Shown one piece after another: positions 1 to 5,980 of a DNA stretch of 8,128 bases (position 1 is the first letter of the stretch; every line of letters begins with the position of its first letter). This DNA comes from Gammaproteobacteria bacterium (GTDB taxonomy: Bacteria > Pseudomonadota > Gammaproteobacteria > Eutrophobiales > Eutrophobiaceae): the NCBI GenBank assembly GCA_004356415.1, contig SMWN01000092.1, positions 1 through 8,128 on the forward strand. Direction: 5' to 3'. Below the pieces are notes generated by a model, which was given only the letters and a program-made list of their open reading frames with translations, was not told the origin of the DNA and did not search any database. A program made the translations under genes and the position numbers.

Positions 1-369
1 GTATTTGGAACCTTGCATACCAGTTCTGCTGCCAAGACCATTGATCGTATTATCGATGTGTTCCCGGCGGCAGAGAAGGATATGATACGTGCCATGTTGT
101 CCGAGTCGCTGAAAGCTGTTATCGCACAGACCTTGCTTAAGAAAACTGGTGGCGGCCGTGTCGCTGCACATGAAATTATGATTGGCACACCTGCTATTCG
201 TAACCTGATTCGAGAGAACAAGATTGCACAGATGTATTCAGCAATACAGACAGGACAACAATTTGGTATGAAAACGCTGGATCAGGATCTGGCCGAGTTG
301 GTCAAAAAGAATGTGGTCAGTCGGCAAGAGGCCTTGTCCAAGTGTGCCAACAAAGACGCTTTTCCGTAA
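1..369 (+). CDS. pilT: Type IV pilus retraction ATPase PilT, 3' end only
   Basis: C-terminal 122 residues of PilT, the hexameric cytoplasmic ATPase at the base of the type IV pilus that drives pilin disassembly and twitching motility. The reading frame is open from base 1, so the start, Walker A and Walker B lie left of the window. What remains is the His-box segment (GTLHTSSAAKTIDRI, near bases 7-51), a typical PilT stretch ending in LLKK, and the PilT signature AIRNLIRE at bases 193-216. That last motif is characteristic of PilT and is needed for retraction in studied homologues. It separates this protein from the two PilU-type paralogs downstream, which lack it. The gene ends with TAA, 39 bases before pilU. 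The assignment is firm; only the 5' part is missing. Confidence 0.96.
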   Translation, partial: VFGTLHTSSAAKTIDRIIDVFPAAEKDMIRAMLSESLKAVIAQTLLKKTGGGRVAAHEIMIGTPAIRNLIRENKIAQMYSAIQTGQQFGMKTLDQDLAELVKKNVVSRQEALSKCANKDAFP

Positions 370-397
370 ATAGAAACTTGCATGACACATAATTAAC

Positions 398-403
398 AGG
401 AGG
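398..403 (+). promoter_or_regulatory. Strong ribosome binding site of pilU
   Basis: A perfect AGGAGG stands five bases before a GTG codon at 409. It decides the choice of this non-ATG start for pilU over the downstream in-frame ATG at 436. Confidence 0.8.
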
Positions 404-408
404 AACTC

Positions 409-1572
409 GTGGAAAGAGAACAAGCGATAAAATTCATGCGTGATCTTCTCAAACTGATGATTGAGAAGGAAGGTTCCGATTTGTTTATTACAGTAGGGTT
501 TCCTCCTGCAATCAAGGTACACGGCAAGATTACACCCGTGTCGAAAACTCAGTTGACAGCAGACAACACCAAAGCCCTGGCATACGCTGTCATGAATGAC
601 AAGCAGTTAAAGGAGTACGAAGCGACAAAGGAATGTAATTTCGCTGTTAATCCTGTGGGTGTGGGTCGGTTTAGAGCAAATGCGTTTATTCAGCAGGGAT
701 ATTGCGGTCTGGTGATGCGTACCATTGAAACTGAGATACCCAACCTTGATAAACTCAAACTGCCAGAAGTTTTGAAAGACATTGTCATGACCAAACGTGG
801 GCTGGTCATCATGGTGGGTGGAACAGGTTCGGGTAAGTCAACCTCACTGGCAGCCATGATAGATTACAGAAACGAGAATACATTCGGCCATATCATTACC
901 ATTGAGGATCCGATCGAATATGTTCATCCACACAAGAGTTGTATCATTATGCAGCGTGAAGTGGGGATGGATACAGATGACTGGGAAATCGCACTGAAAA
1001 ACACTTTGCGACAGGCCCCTGATGTTATTTTACTGGGTGAGATTCGGGATCGTATGACGATGGAATTTGGTATCGCCTTTGCCGAAACGGGACATTTGGC
1101 GATGGCCACCCTGCATGCTAACAGTGCTAACCAGGCACTGGATAGAATCATTAACTTTTTTCCGGAAGAGCGCCGTCAGCAATTGTTAATGGATTTATCG
1201 TTAAACTTGAAGGCGGTGATTGCCCAGAGGCTTCTTAAGACGCGCGATGGCAAGGGTCGTGCTGCCGCGATTGAGATTATGTTGAACTCTCCACTCATTT
1301 CTGATCTGATTTTGAAAGGTGAGGTCCATGAGATTAAGAATATCATGGGCAAGTCCAATGAATTGGGCATGAAGACTTTCGATCAGGCATTGTTCGATCT
1401 CCATGAAGCTGATCTGGTAACACTGGAAGATGCTCTACGCAACGCAGATTCAATGAACGAATTACGTTTGCGAATCAAACTGGAAGGTAAGGCAGCCAAA
1501 GCTGCCGAGGAAGGTGATCTGGATCATCTCAGTATAGAAGAAGAAGAGAAAGATACAGGCGGAATGTATTAG
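409..1572 (+). CDS. pilU: Type IV pilus ATPase PilU
   Basis: PilU, the PilT-dependent accessory retraction ATPase, cytoplasmic at the pilus base. The 387-residue protein has all secretion/retraction ATPase boxes: an N-terminal PAS-like part containing SDLFITVG (about 23-30), Walker A GGTGSGKST at 137-145 with Lys143, Asp box IEDPIEY from 165, Walker B DVILLGE at 205-211, and the His box around His236. In place of PilT's AIRNLIRE it has a PilU-type LISDLILKGE segment (about 296-305) followed by SNELGMKTFDQAL. The GTG start is set by a perfect Shine-Dalgarno. Two oddities are seen. The usual Glu of the RDRETM motif after Walker B is Met216. The C-terminus carries an acidic tail (about 360-387, including EEEE) beyond the last conserved block. 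Gap to pilT is 39 bases, so co-transcription is likely. Confidence 0.94.
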   Translation: MEREQAIKFMRDLLKLMIEKEGSDLFITVGFPPAIKVHGKITPVSKTQLTADNTKALAYAVMNDKQLKEYEATKECNFAVNPVGVGRFRANAFIQQGYCGLVMRTIETEIPNLDKLKLPEVLKDIVMTKRGLVIMVGGTGSGKSTSLAAMIDYRNENTFGHIITIEDPIEYVHPHKSCIIMQREVGMDTDDWEIALKNTLRQAPDVILLGEIRDRMTMEFGIAFAETGHLAMATLHANSANQALDRIINFFPEERRQQLLMDLSLNLKAVIAQRLLKTRDGKGRAAAIEIMLNSPLISDLILKGEVHEIKNIMGKSNELGMKTFDQALFDLHEADLVTLEDALRNADSMNELRLRIKLEGKAAKAAEEGDLDHLSIEEEEKDTGGMY

Positions 1573-1575
1573 GTG

Positions 1576-1605
1576 GTACAGGTAATTGTGGGACAGGCAA
1601 TTGTT
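1576..1605 (+). repeat. Imperfect 15-base tandem repeat between the two pilU genes
   Basis: Bases 1576-1590 and 1591-1605 match at 12 of 15 positions. The shared core is ACAGG(T/C)AATTGT. It lies just after the pilU stop codon, in the 76-base gap before the second PilU-type gene. It may be a chance duplication or a pair of protein-binding half sites; nothing in the sequence decides this. Confidence 0.5.
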
Positions 1606-1648
1606 AATAATAGAAAATGATTTTCAGCTTCGGGGGTAGTCAATCAGT

Positions 1649-2707
1649 ATGGATGTCACACCTTATCTTAAATTAATGGTTGAGAAGAATGCCTCGGATT
1701 TATTTATTACTACAAACTGTGAAGTAAAGATCAAACTGGAAGGCAATATAACATCCGTCGGCAAGATAATCCTGACAGGAGATATCTGCAAGGCGGCCGC
1801 CTATAACATCATGAACGATGTTCAGGCAAAGCATTTCGAAGAAACACTAGAATGTGATTTTGCCATTGCACTTGAAGATGGTTCAGCAAGATTTCGTGTA
1901 AATATATTTCGTCAAAGGGGCGACGTAGGACTGGTGCTTCGACTTATTCCATCGGAAATACCAACGATTGAACAACTGGGGTTACCAGAAATATTGCAGG
2001 AGATGATACTGCAGAAAAGGGGCTTGATCCTGATGGTCGGTGCGACTGGTTCAGGTAAATCAACAACACTCGCGGCGATGATTAATCATCGAAATAAGAC
2101 CATGGCAGGGCACATTTTGTCGATTGAAGATCCGGTCGAGTTCAGTCATCCTAATATCAAGTCGATTATAAACCAACGTGAAGTGGGGGTTGATACGCTA
2201 TCTTATCGAAATGCCCTGAAGGCCTGTTTGCGTGAAGCCCCCGATGTCATTCTGATTGGTGAAATTCGCGATCGTGAAACAATGGAAGCAGCGATGGAGT
2301 TATCCAATACAGGCCACCTGGCCGTGTCAACACTACACGCTAATAATGCTAACCAGGCAATGGAAAGAGTTATCAACATGTTTCCTCACGATTCACATAA
2401 ACAATTGTTTATGGATTTGTCTTTAAACTTACGATCAGTTATTTCACAGAGGCTTGTTACGGGCATCGATGGAAAACGTTGTGCCGCAATTGAAATTCTG
2501 GTGAATACGCCACATATTGCCGATCTGATCATGAAGGGTGATTTAGATGCGATGAAGGAGGCAATGGAAGAAAGCGGACAGAAAGGGATGCAAACATTTG
2601 ATAAAGCGCTTTTCGATCTATATAAGGAAGGTCGTATTGAACTTGAAGAAGCTTTGAACAATGCTGATTCGCGAACAAACCTCGAAGCCAAGATTAATTT
2701 CGGTTAA
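1649..2707 (+). CDS. Second PilU-type type IV pilus retraction ATPase
   Basis: A complete PilT/PilU-family ATPase of 352 residues, clearly similar along its length to the upstream PilU (shared blocks include SDLFIT, MDLSLNL, and the GMxTFDxALFDL region). Walker A GATGSGKST is at 131-139 with Lys137, the Asp box at 159-164 (IEDPVE), Walker B DVILIGE at 199-205, the canonical RDRETM at 207-212, and the His box at His230. The PilT AIRNLIRE motif is replaced by HIADLIMKGD (289-298), so it belongs with PilU rather than PilT. The ATG at 1649 is the only start after an in-frame TAG at 1637. Its Shine-Dalgarno is poor (GGGGG twelve bases away). It lacks the acidic tail of the first PilU. All ATPase residues are intact, so it is probably active. 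It follows PilU by 76 bases. Whether it works on the same pilus or another is unknown. Confidence 0.9.
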   Translation: MDVTPYLKLMVEKNASDLFITTNCEVKIKLEGNITSVGKIILTGDICKAAAYNIMNDVQAKHFEETLECDFAIALEDGSARFRVNIFRQRGDVGLVLRLIPSEIPTIEQLGLPEILQEMILQKRGLILMVGATGSGKSTTLAAMINHRNKTMAGHILSIEDPVEFSHPNIKSIINQREVGVDTLSYRNALKACLREAPDVILIGEIRDRETMEAAMELSNTGHLAVSTLHANNANQAMERVINMFPHDSHKQLFMDLSLNLRSVISQRLVTGIDGKRCAAIEILVNTPHIADLIMKGDLDAMKEAMEESGQKGMQTFDKALFDLYKEGRIELEEALNNADSRTNLEAKINFG

Positions 2708-2762
2708 AACACCTGTTACAAGATATCTCTTTTTAAGGGTATCTCTGTCCGAGGACATTATA

Positions 2763-2783
2763 GTTATCGGGCTTAAAGATAAC
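2763..2783 (+). promoter_or_regulatory. Inverted repeat next to the start of the MEKHLA gene
   Basis: GTTATC (2763-2768) and GATAAC (2778-2783) form perfect 6-bp arms around a 9-base spacer. The right arm ends four bases before the ATG at 2788. The leader has no clear Shine-Dalgarno. A TATAGT hexamer at 2759-2764 resembles a -10 box, but no good -35 was found. The repeat could be an operator or an RNA hairpin near the ribosome site. The call is tentative. Confidence 0.35.
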
Positions 2784-2787
2784 GCTT

Positions 2788-3264
2788 ATGATGCAGGACA
2801 AGTCCAAACCTTCAGATAATAATCATTTCCATTTAGTTCATATAAGATTGCTTGTCAGCAGTTTTAAAATACTCACGGGCGAAAATATCCTGGCGTCCGA
2901 TTGTGATATTGATAATATTTCACGAGAGATATTTTTTGCACCATTTGCTGTCATGTCACATGGCTTAGAAGCTGATCCCATCTTTAATTATGCTAATCAA
3001 TGTGCATTGGATTTGTTTGAAATGACATGGGAAGATTTTATTAAACAACCTTCACGATTATCAGCAGAGGCAGATTCACAAGAAGAACGTAATCGGATTC
3101 TGAAAAAGGTTTCAGAGAACGGTTATGTTGATGATTATACCGGCGTGAGGATCACAAACCAGGGCAAGCGTTTTCAGATTAAAGATGCAATTGTCTGGAA
3201 TGTGGTCGATCAAGATCGTCACTATGGGCAGGCAGCACTCATCAGGGACTGGGCCTTCATGTGA
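2788..3264 (+). CDS. MEKHLA-domain protein (PAS-like)
   Basis: A 158-residue soluble protein that is almost entirely one MEKHLA domain, a PAS-related fold known from the C-terminus of plant HD-ZIP III factors and from small stand-alone bacterial proteins. Recognisable blocks are IRLLVSSFKILTG (19-31), APFAVMSHGLEADPIFNYAN (51-70), LFEMTWEDF (76-84) with PSRLSAE (88-94), and DDYTGVRI (115-122), followed by RFQIKDAIVWNVVD and GQAA near the end. No signal peptide or membrane segment is visible. The ATG at 2788 is the first start after an in-frame TAG at 2761. A second ATG follows directly at 2791, and both have a weak ribosome site. Bacterial MEKHLA proteins have no settled function; a PAS-like sensory or ligand-binding role is inferred. 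The PilZ gene follows 16 bases later, suggesting a functional pair. Confidence 0.88.
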   Translation: MMQDKSKPSDNNHFHLVHIRLLVSSFKILTGENILASDCDIDNISREIFFAPFAVMSHGLEADPIFNYANQCALDLFEMTWEDFIKQPSRLSAEADSQEERNRILKKVSENGYVDDYTGVRITNQGKRFQIKDAIVWNVVDQDRHYGQAALIRDWAFM

Positions 3265-3280
3265 TCATACAGTATTAGTT

Positions 3281-3688
3281 ATGCGAAATTTCATCAGGCA
3301 TCCTGCCGATATCCCGATAAAAATCATTAAAAATGAAACAAGAGACTGCTATCGCCAACCGCTACAGGATGTCAGTACTGGCGGTCTTCGCTGTCGGTTC
3401 AATGAACCACTGGCAATAGGGGACGAGATAAAAATAATTATCGACCTGGTTGAACCGGTATTGGAGATCTCTGGCAGAGTTGTCTGGTGCCGGGCTGCTG
3501 ATATAGCATACGAAATTGGCATCGAGTATCGTGGAGAGGTGGACGTATACAGATTACGTATGGTCGAGCAGATCTGTCACATTGAACATTACAGAAAAGA
3601 GATACAAATCAGGGAAGGCAGAACTATCAGTAGCGAACAGGCGGCCAAGGAATGGATTGTCAAATTCGCTGACGGGTTCCCGAAGTAA
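3281..3688 (+). CDS. PilZ-domain c-di-GMP-binding protein
   Basis: A 135-residue protein with a PilZ domain, a cytoplasmic receptor module for cyclic di-GMP. Both binding motifs are present: RxxxR as R2-N-F-I-R6, and D/NxSxxG as D30-V-S32-T-G-G35. The barrel continues through GRVVWC (65-70) and YEIGIEY (77-83), typical PilZ strands. A C-terminal extension of about 50 residues (86-135) follows, predicted helical and charged, with VEQICHIEHYR at 95-105 and AAKEWI at 121-126. The ATG at 3281 is chosen because it is the only ATG that avoids overlap with the MEKHLA gene and sits just before the RxxxR motif. The frame is open further upstream but shows no PilZ-like residues there. No strong Shine-Dalgarno is seen, so translational coupling to the gene 16 bases upstream is possible. 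The partner protein is unknown. Confidence 0.9.
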   Translation: MRNFIRHPADIPIKIIKNETRDCYRQPLQDVSTGGLRCRFNEPLAIGDEIKIIIDLVEPVLEISGRVVWCRAADIAYEIGIEYRGEVDVYRLRMVEQICHIEHYRKEIQIREGRTISSEQAAKEWIVKFADGFPK

Positions 3689-3752
3689 AGGGTTTCCCTC
3701 GATAAATTGCTTGCTTATTTGTTTTGCAACTGGAAACAGTGCGTAATATTTT

Positions 3753-3773
3753 CTGCCTGATTGCCTCAGGCAG
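3753..3773. terminator. Perfect hairpin in the convergent gap, possible weak terminator
   Basis: CTGCCTGA (3753-3760) and TCAGGCAG (3766-3773) form a perfect 8-bp stem with a 5-base loop. The stem includes the stop codon of the minus-strand pyrK-like gene (3766-3768). Read on the minus strand it is followed by AAAATATT, and on the plus strand by GAGGG. Neither is a U-tract, so it is not a canonical intrinsic terminator. It may be an mRNA 3' end stabiliser or a pause site between the two convergent units. Confidence 0.35.
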
Positions 3774-4650
3774 GAGGGAATATGGACGCAGCCTCGAACA
3801 CAGGTCCGTCGACACAGACACGTTTCATGCTAGGTCCTTGTTCCGTTTCGACAAGTACCGTGCAACCGGCACAGCCACCAACGGCACACGCCATATATTC
3901 TTCAAGTGATACCTGACAAGCCAGACCATAGTGGTGGGCCATTTGGCTCACTGCTTTGAGCATTGGTGTTGGGCCACAGCAAAAGATTTCAACTTTTTTG
4001 ATTGTTTCTACATCAAGAGATTTAAGCCAGTGGCTAGCAAGATCTGTCACATAGCCATCATAACAACCAGTATAAGCTTGTAAACTTGTCAACCGACTTG
4101 GGATACCCCAATCTTCCAGTAATGGCATTGATGCAATCACCCCTTCAGGGATACCATCAAGCATGATCTGTGATGGTTTTAGGCTAAACGGAAATGGTAC
4201 CTCAGAACCCATGATGACAAATGGTTTGATATCCTTGGCAGTGTTCTTAATATGTTCGGCAAGAAAAACCATCGGTGGAATGCCAACACCACCGCCAATC
4301 AATAACGGGTATTTTTTATACTGATCGATTTTGAATGGCACGCCTATAGGGCCAAGCAGATCAATAGATTCGCCCACAATACGCTTGGCCAGTCGATCAG
4401 TACCATAGCCGTGGACCTTATAAAGTAAGTCTATCCATCCCGCATTTTTGTCGACACGCATGATGGACATGGGTCGTCGCATCGGTAGTTCACTATCGCA
4501 TTGCATATGAATAAAACTACCGGGTTGTGCCAGCGATGCAGTGAGTGGCGCATGTAACCGCATATAATACTGATCTCCTTCAAAAGCGATATGATCAAGA
4601 AGCTCAGCTTGCTCGAGATGAAGGGTATTGCGTGATTCAGGGTGCTTCAT
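3766..4650 (-). CDS. pyrK: PyrK-like dihydroorotate dehydrogenase electron-transfer subunit
   Basis: A FAD- and 2Fe-2S-containing protein of the PyrK family, which in class 1B dihydroorotate dehydrogenase passes electrons from PyrD's FMN to NAD. In order are an N-terminal beta-barrel with the FAD motif RPMSI (59-63), the nucleotide-binding loop GGGVGIPP (119-126), the CGPTPM motif (225-230), and a C-terminal cluster ligand set Cys255, Cys260, Cys263, Cys279 (spacing C-x4-C-x2-C-x15-C), all intact. At 294 residues it is longer than Bacillus PyrK (about 256), with extra sequence around 150-200. The ATG at 4650 is the only usual start codon before an in-frame stop upstream; its ribosome site is weak. 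It ends the pyr operon, 55 bases after the pyrC homologue. No pyrD lies beside it, so its partner is unknown. A related ferredoxin reductase-like role (SudB/NfnA type) cannot be excluded. Confidence 0.85.
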   Translation of the reverse strand: MKHPESRNTLHLEQAELLDHIAFEGDQYYMRLHAPLTASLAQPGSFIHMQCDSELPMRRPMSIMRVDKNAGWIDLLYKVHGYGTDRLAKRIVGESIDLLGPIGVPFKIDQYKKYPLLIGGGVGIPPMVFLAEHIKNTAKDIKPFVIMGSEVPFPFSLKPSQIMLDGIPEGVIASMPLLEDWGIPSRLTSLQAYTGCYDGYVTDLASHWLKSLDVETIKKVEIFCCGPTPMLKAVSQMAHHYGLACQVSLEEYMACAVGGCAGCTVLVETEQGPSMKRVCVDGPVFEAASIFPPA

Positions 4651-4705
4651 TCTTGAGGGTAATCTTTCTGGGAGTGATCCTGATGATGGTGATTTTTAGG
4701 AGGCG

Positions 4706-5980
4706 TTAATTTTTATAAACAATATTTCCGTCAAGAATTGTCTGTGTGACTTTACCTATCATTTCCCATGAGGTAAAAGGTGTGTTTTTACCAGCGCTCA
4801 GAAGTGAGTCTCTTTCCACTGTCCATGATGCCTCAGGATCGAATATACAGACATCGGCGGGAGAGCCAATGGACAGGGAGCCAGCAACTATCCCTGCAAT
4901 TTTAGCAGGTGCTGAGGTTAAGGCTGCTACCGCTTGTTGAAGTGTCAGGGTCTTATCTCTGACTAATTGCAAGGTCAGCGGTAAGAGCATTTCTATTGTT
5001 GACGCACCGGGTTCGGTCATACTAAAGGGTGCGGATTTGGCATCCGCATCATGTGGTTGATGATCCGAACAGATGGCTGAGATGGTCCCATCCGCCAGAC
5101 CTGCACGGAGTCCTTCTTTATCCCGTTGGCTCCTGAGGGGAGGTAGAACAAAACAATCCGTGTTAAACTCGCCTATATCCATCTCTGTCAAGTGTAGGTG
5201 AGCGATGCCGACATCTGCAGTGAGATCAAGGCCCCGTGATTTGGCATCTGCAAGTAATTCAATACTTCGAGCTGTAGAAATTCTGCAGAAGTGTACGCGT
5301 GCACCCGTTTGTTCAATCAGTAACAAGGCGCGACTGATTGCGACAGTTTCGGCTGTTTCGGGGATAGGTGGCAATCCGAGTCGGGTACTGATTGGTCCTT
5401 CATGTACGACACCATTATTCCTCAGGAAGTTATCTTCACAATAGAGATGCACTGTTATCTCACAGGTCACTGCATATTCAAGTGCCCGTCTTAATACTTC
5501 AGTATCATCGATTGGCGCATACGCATTACTCACGCCGATACAGCCGGCTGTTTTTAAAGTATCCATTTCTGCCAGTGATTTGCCTTGTAAACCAAAAGTA
5601 AGCGCACCTAAGGGAAAGACCCGGGATAGGTGACTACTTGACGAATGTTGAAAGATTAATTCGACAACGGTTGGTGAATCAATCACTGGAATCGTATCGG
5701 GCGGGCAACAGATCGAAGTGATTCCGGAGGCGATGGCAGCGGCGGTTTCTGATGCGATTGTTGCCTTATATTCCTGTCCGGGTTCACGAAGCCGAGCGCA
5801 AAGATCGACCAGTCCCGGACAAACAATTTGATTGCTTGCTTCTATCTCCTGCTCGGCCTTGAAACCTTTTGGGGCCTTATTAATTCCGACAATACGTCCT
5901 TCCTCGATGAACAGATTACCTGTTTGATCGATATTATTTTCCGGGTCAATGATGCGACCATTGATTATTTTTAGCCGCAC
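4706..5980 (-). CDS. pyrC': Non-catalytic dihydroorotase homologue PyrC' (PyrX)
   Basis: A 424-residue type I dihydroorotase-fold protein that appears to be enzymatically dead. The metal ligands of active enzymes are mostly replaced: the HxH after the first core strand is C61-A-R63 (in GLVDLCARLREPG, 56-68), the next His (HxED motif) is Tyr180 in YCED, and the following one (cHvSTA) is Arg233 in CRISTA. Only the Asp of the SDHQPH loop (Asp306) remains. CCPPDTIPV (91-99) and PETAETVA (207-214) match the Pseudomonas PyrC' type. In Pseudomonas, such a protein forms a dodecamer with PyrB and is needed for its assembly and activity. The GTG start at 5980 is supported by AGAGGAAG (5988-5995) seven bases upstream and overlaps the pyrB stop by one base. 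An active dihydroorotase must be encoded elsewhere. Confidence 0.92.
   Translation of the reverse strand: MRLKIINGRIIDPENNIDQTGNLFIEEGRIVGINKAPKGFKAEQEIEASNQIVCPGLVDLCARLREPGQEYKATIASETAAAIASGITSICCPPDTIPVIDSPTVVELIFQHSSSSHLSRVFPLGALTFGLQGKSLAEMDTLKTAGCIGVSNAYAPIDDTEVLRRALEYAVTCEITVHLYCEDNFLRNNGVVHEGPISTRLGLPPIPETAETVAISRALLLIEQTGARVHFCRISTARSIELLADAKSRGLDLTADVGIAHLHLTEMDIGEFNTDCFVLPPLRSQRDKEGLRAGLADGTISAICSDHQPHDADAKSAPFSMTEPGASTIEMLLPLTLQLVRDKTLTLQQAVAALTSAPAKIAGIVAGSLSIGSPADVCIFDPEASWTVERDSLLSAGKNTPFTSWEMIGKVTQTILDGNIVYKN

Noticed and set aside
370..408. Possible sigma-54 promoter between pilT and pilU (TTGCATGACAC)
   Set aside because: The required GG and GC elements with correct spacing are not present; the gap is short and the genes are probably co-transcribed.
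3185..3280. Longer N-terminus for the PilZ protein, starting inside the MEKHLA gene
   Set aside because: The added 32 residues would overlap the MEKHLA coding region by 80 bases and show no PilZ-like sequence; the RxxxR motif begins right after the ATG at 3281.
3685..3700. Small AGGG-TTT-CCCT stem after the PilZ gene as a terminator
   Set aside because: Only four base pairs with no proper U-tract on either strand; too weak to support a terminator call.
3724..3909. Plus-strand open frame over the end of the pyrK-like gene
   Set aside because: It overlaps the conserved 2Fe-2S region of the minus-strand gene and has no motif or clear ribosome site.
5392..5601. Plus-strand open frame opposite pyrC'
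   Set aside because: It is the antisense shadow of a conserved minus-strand gene, with no ribosome site and no recognisable protein motif.
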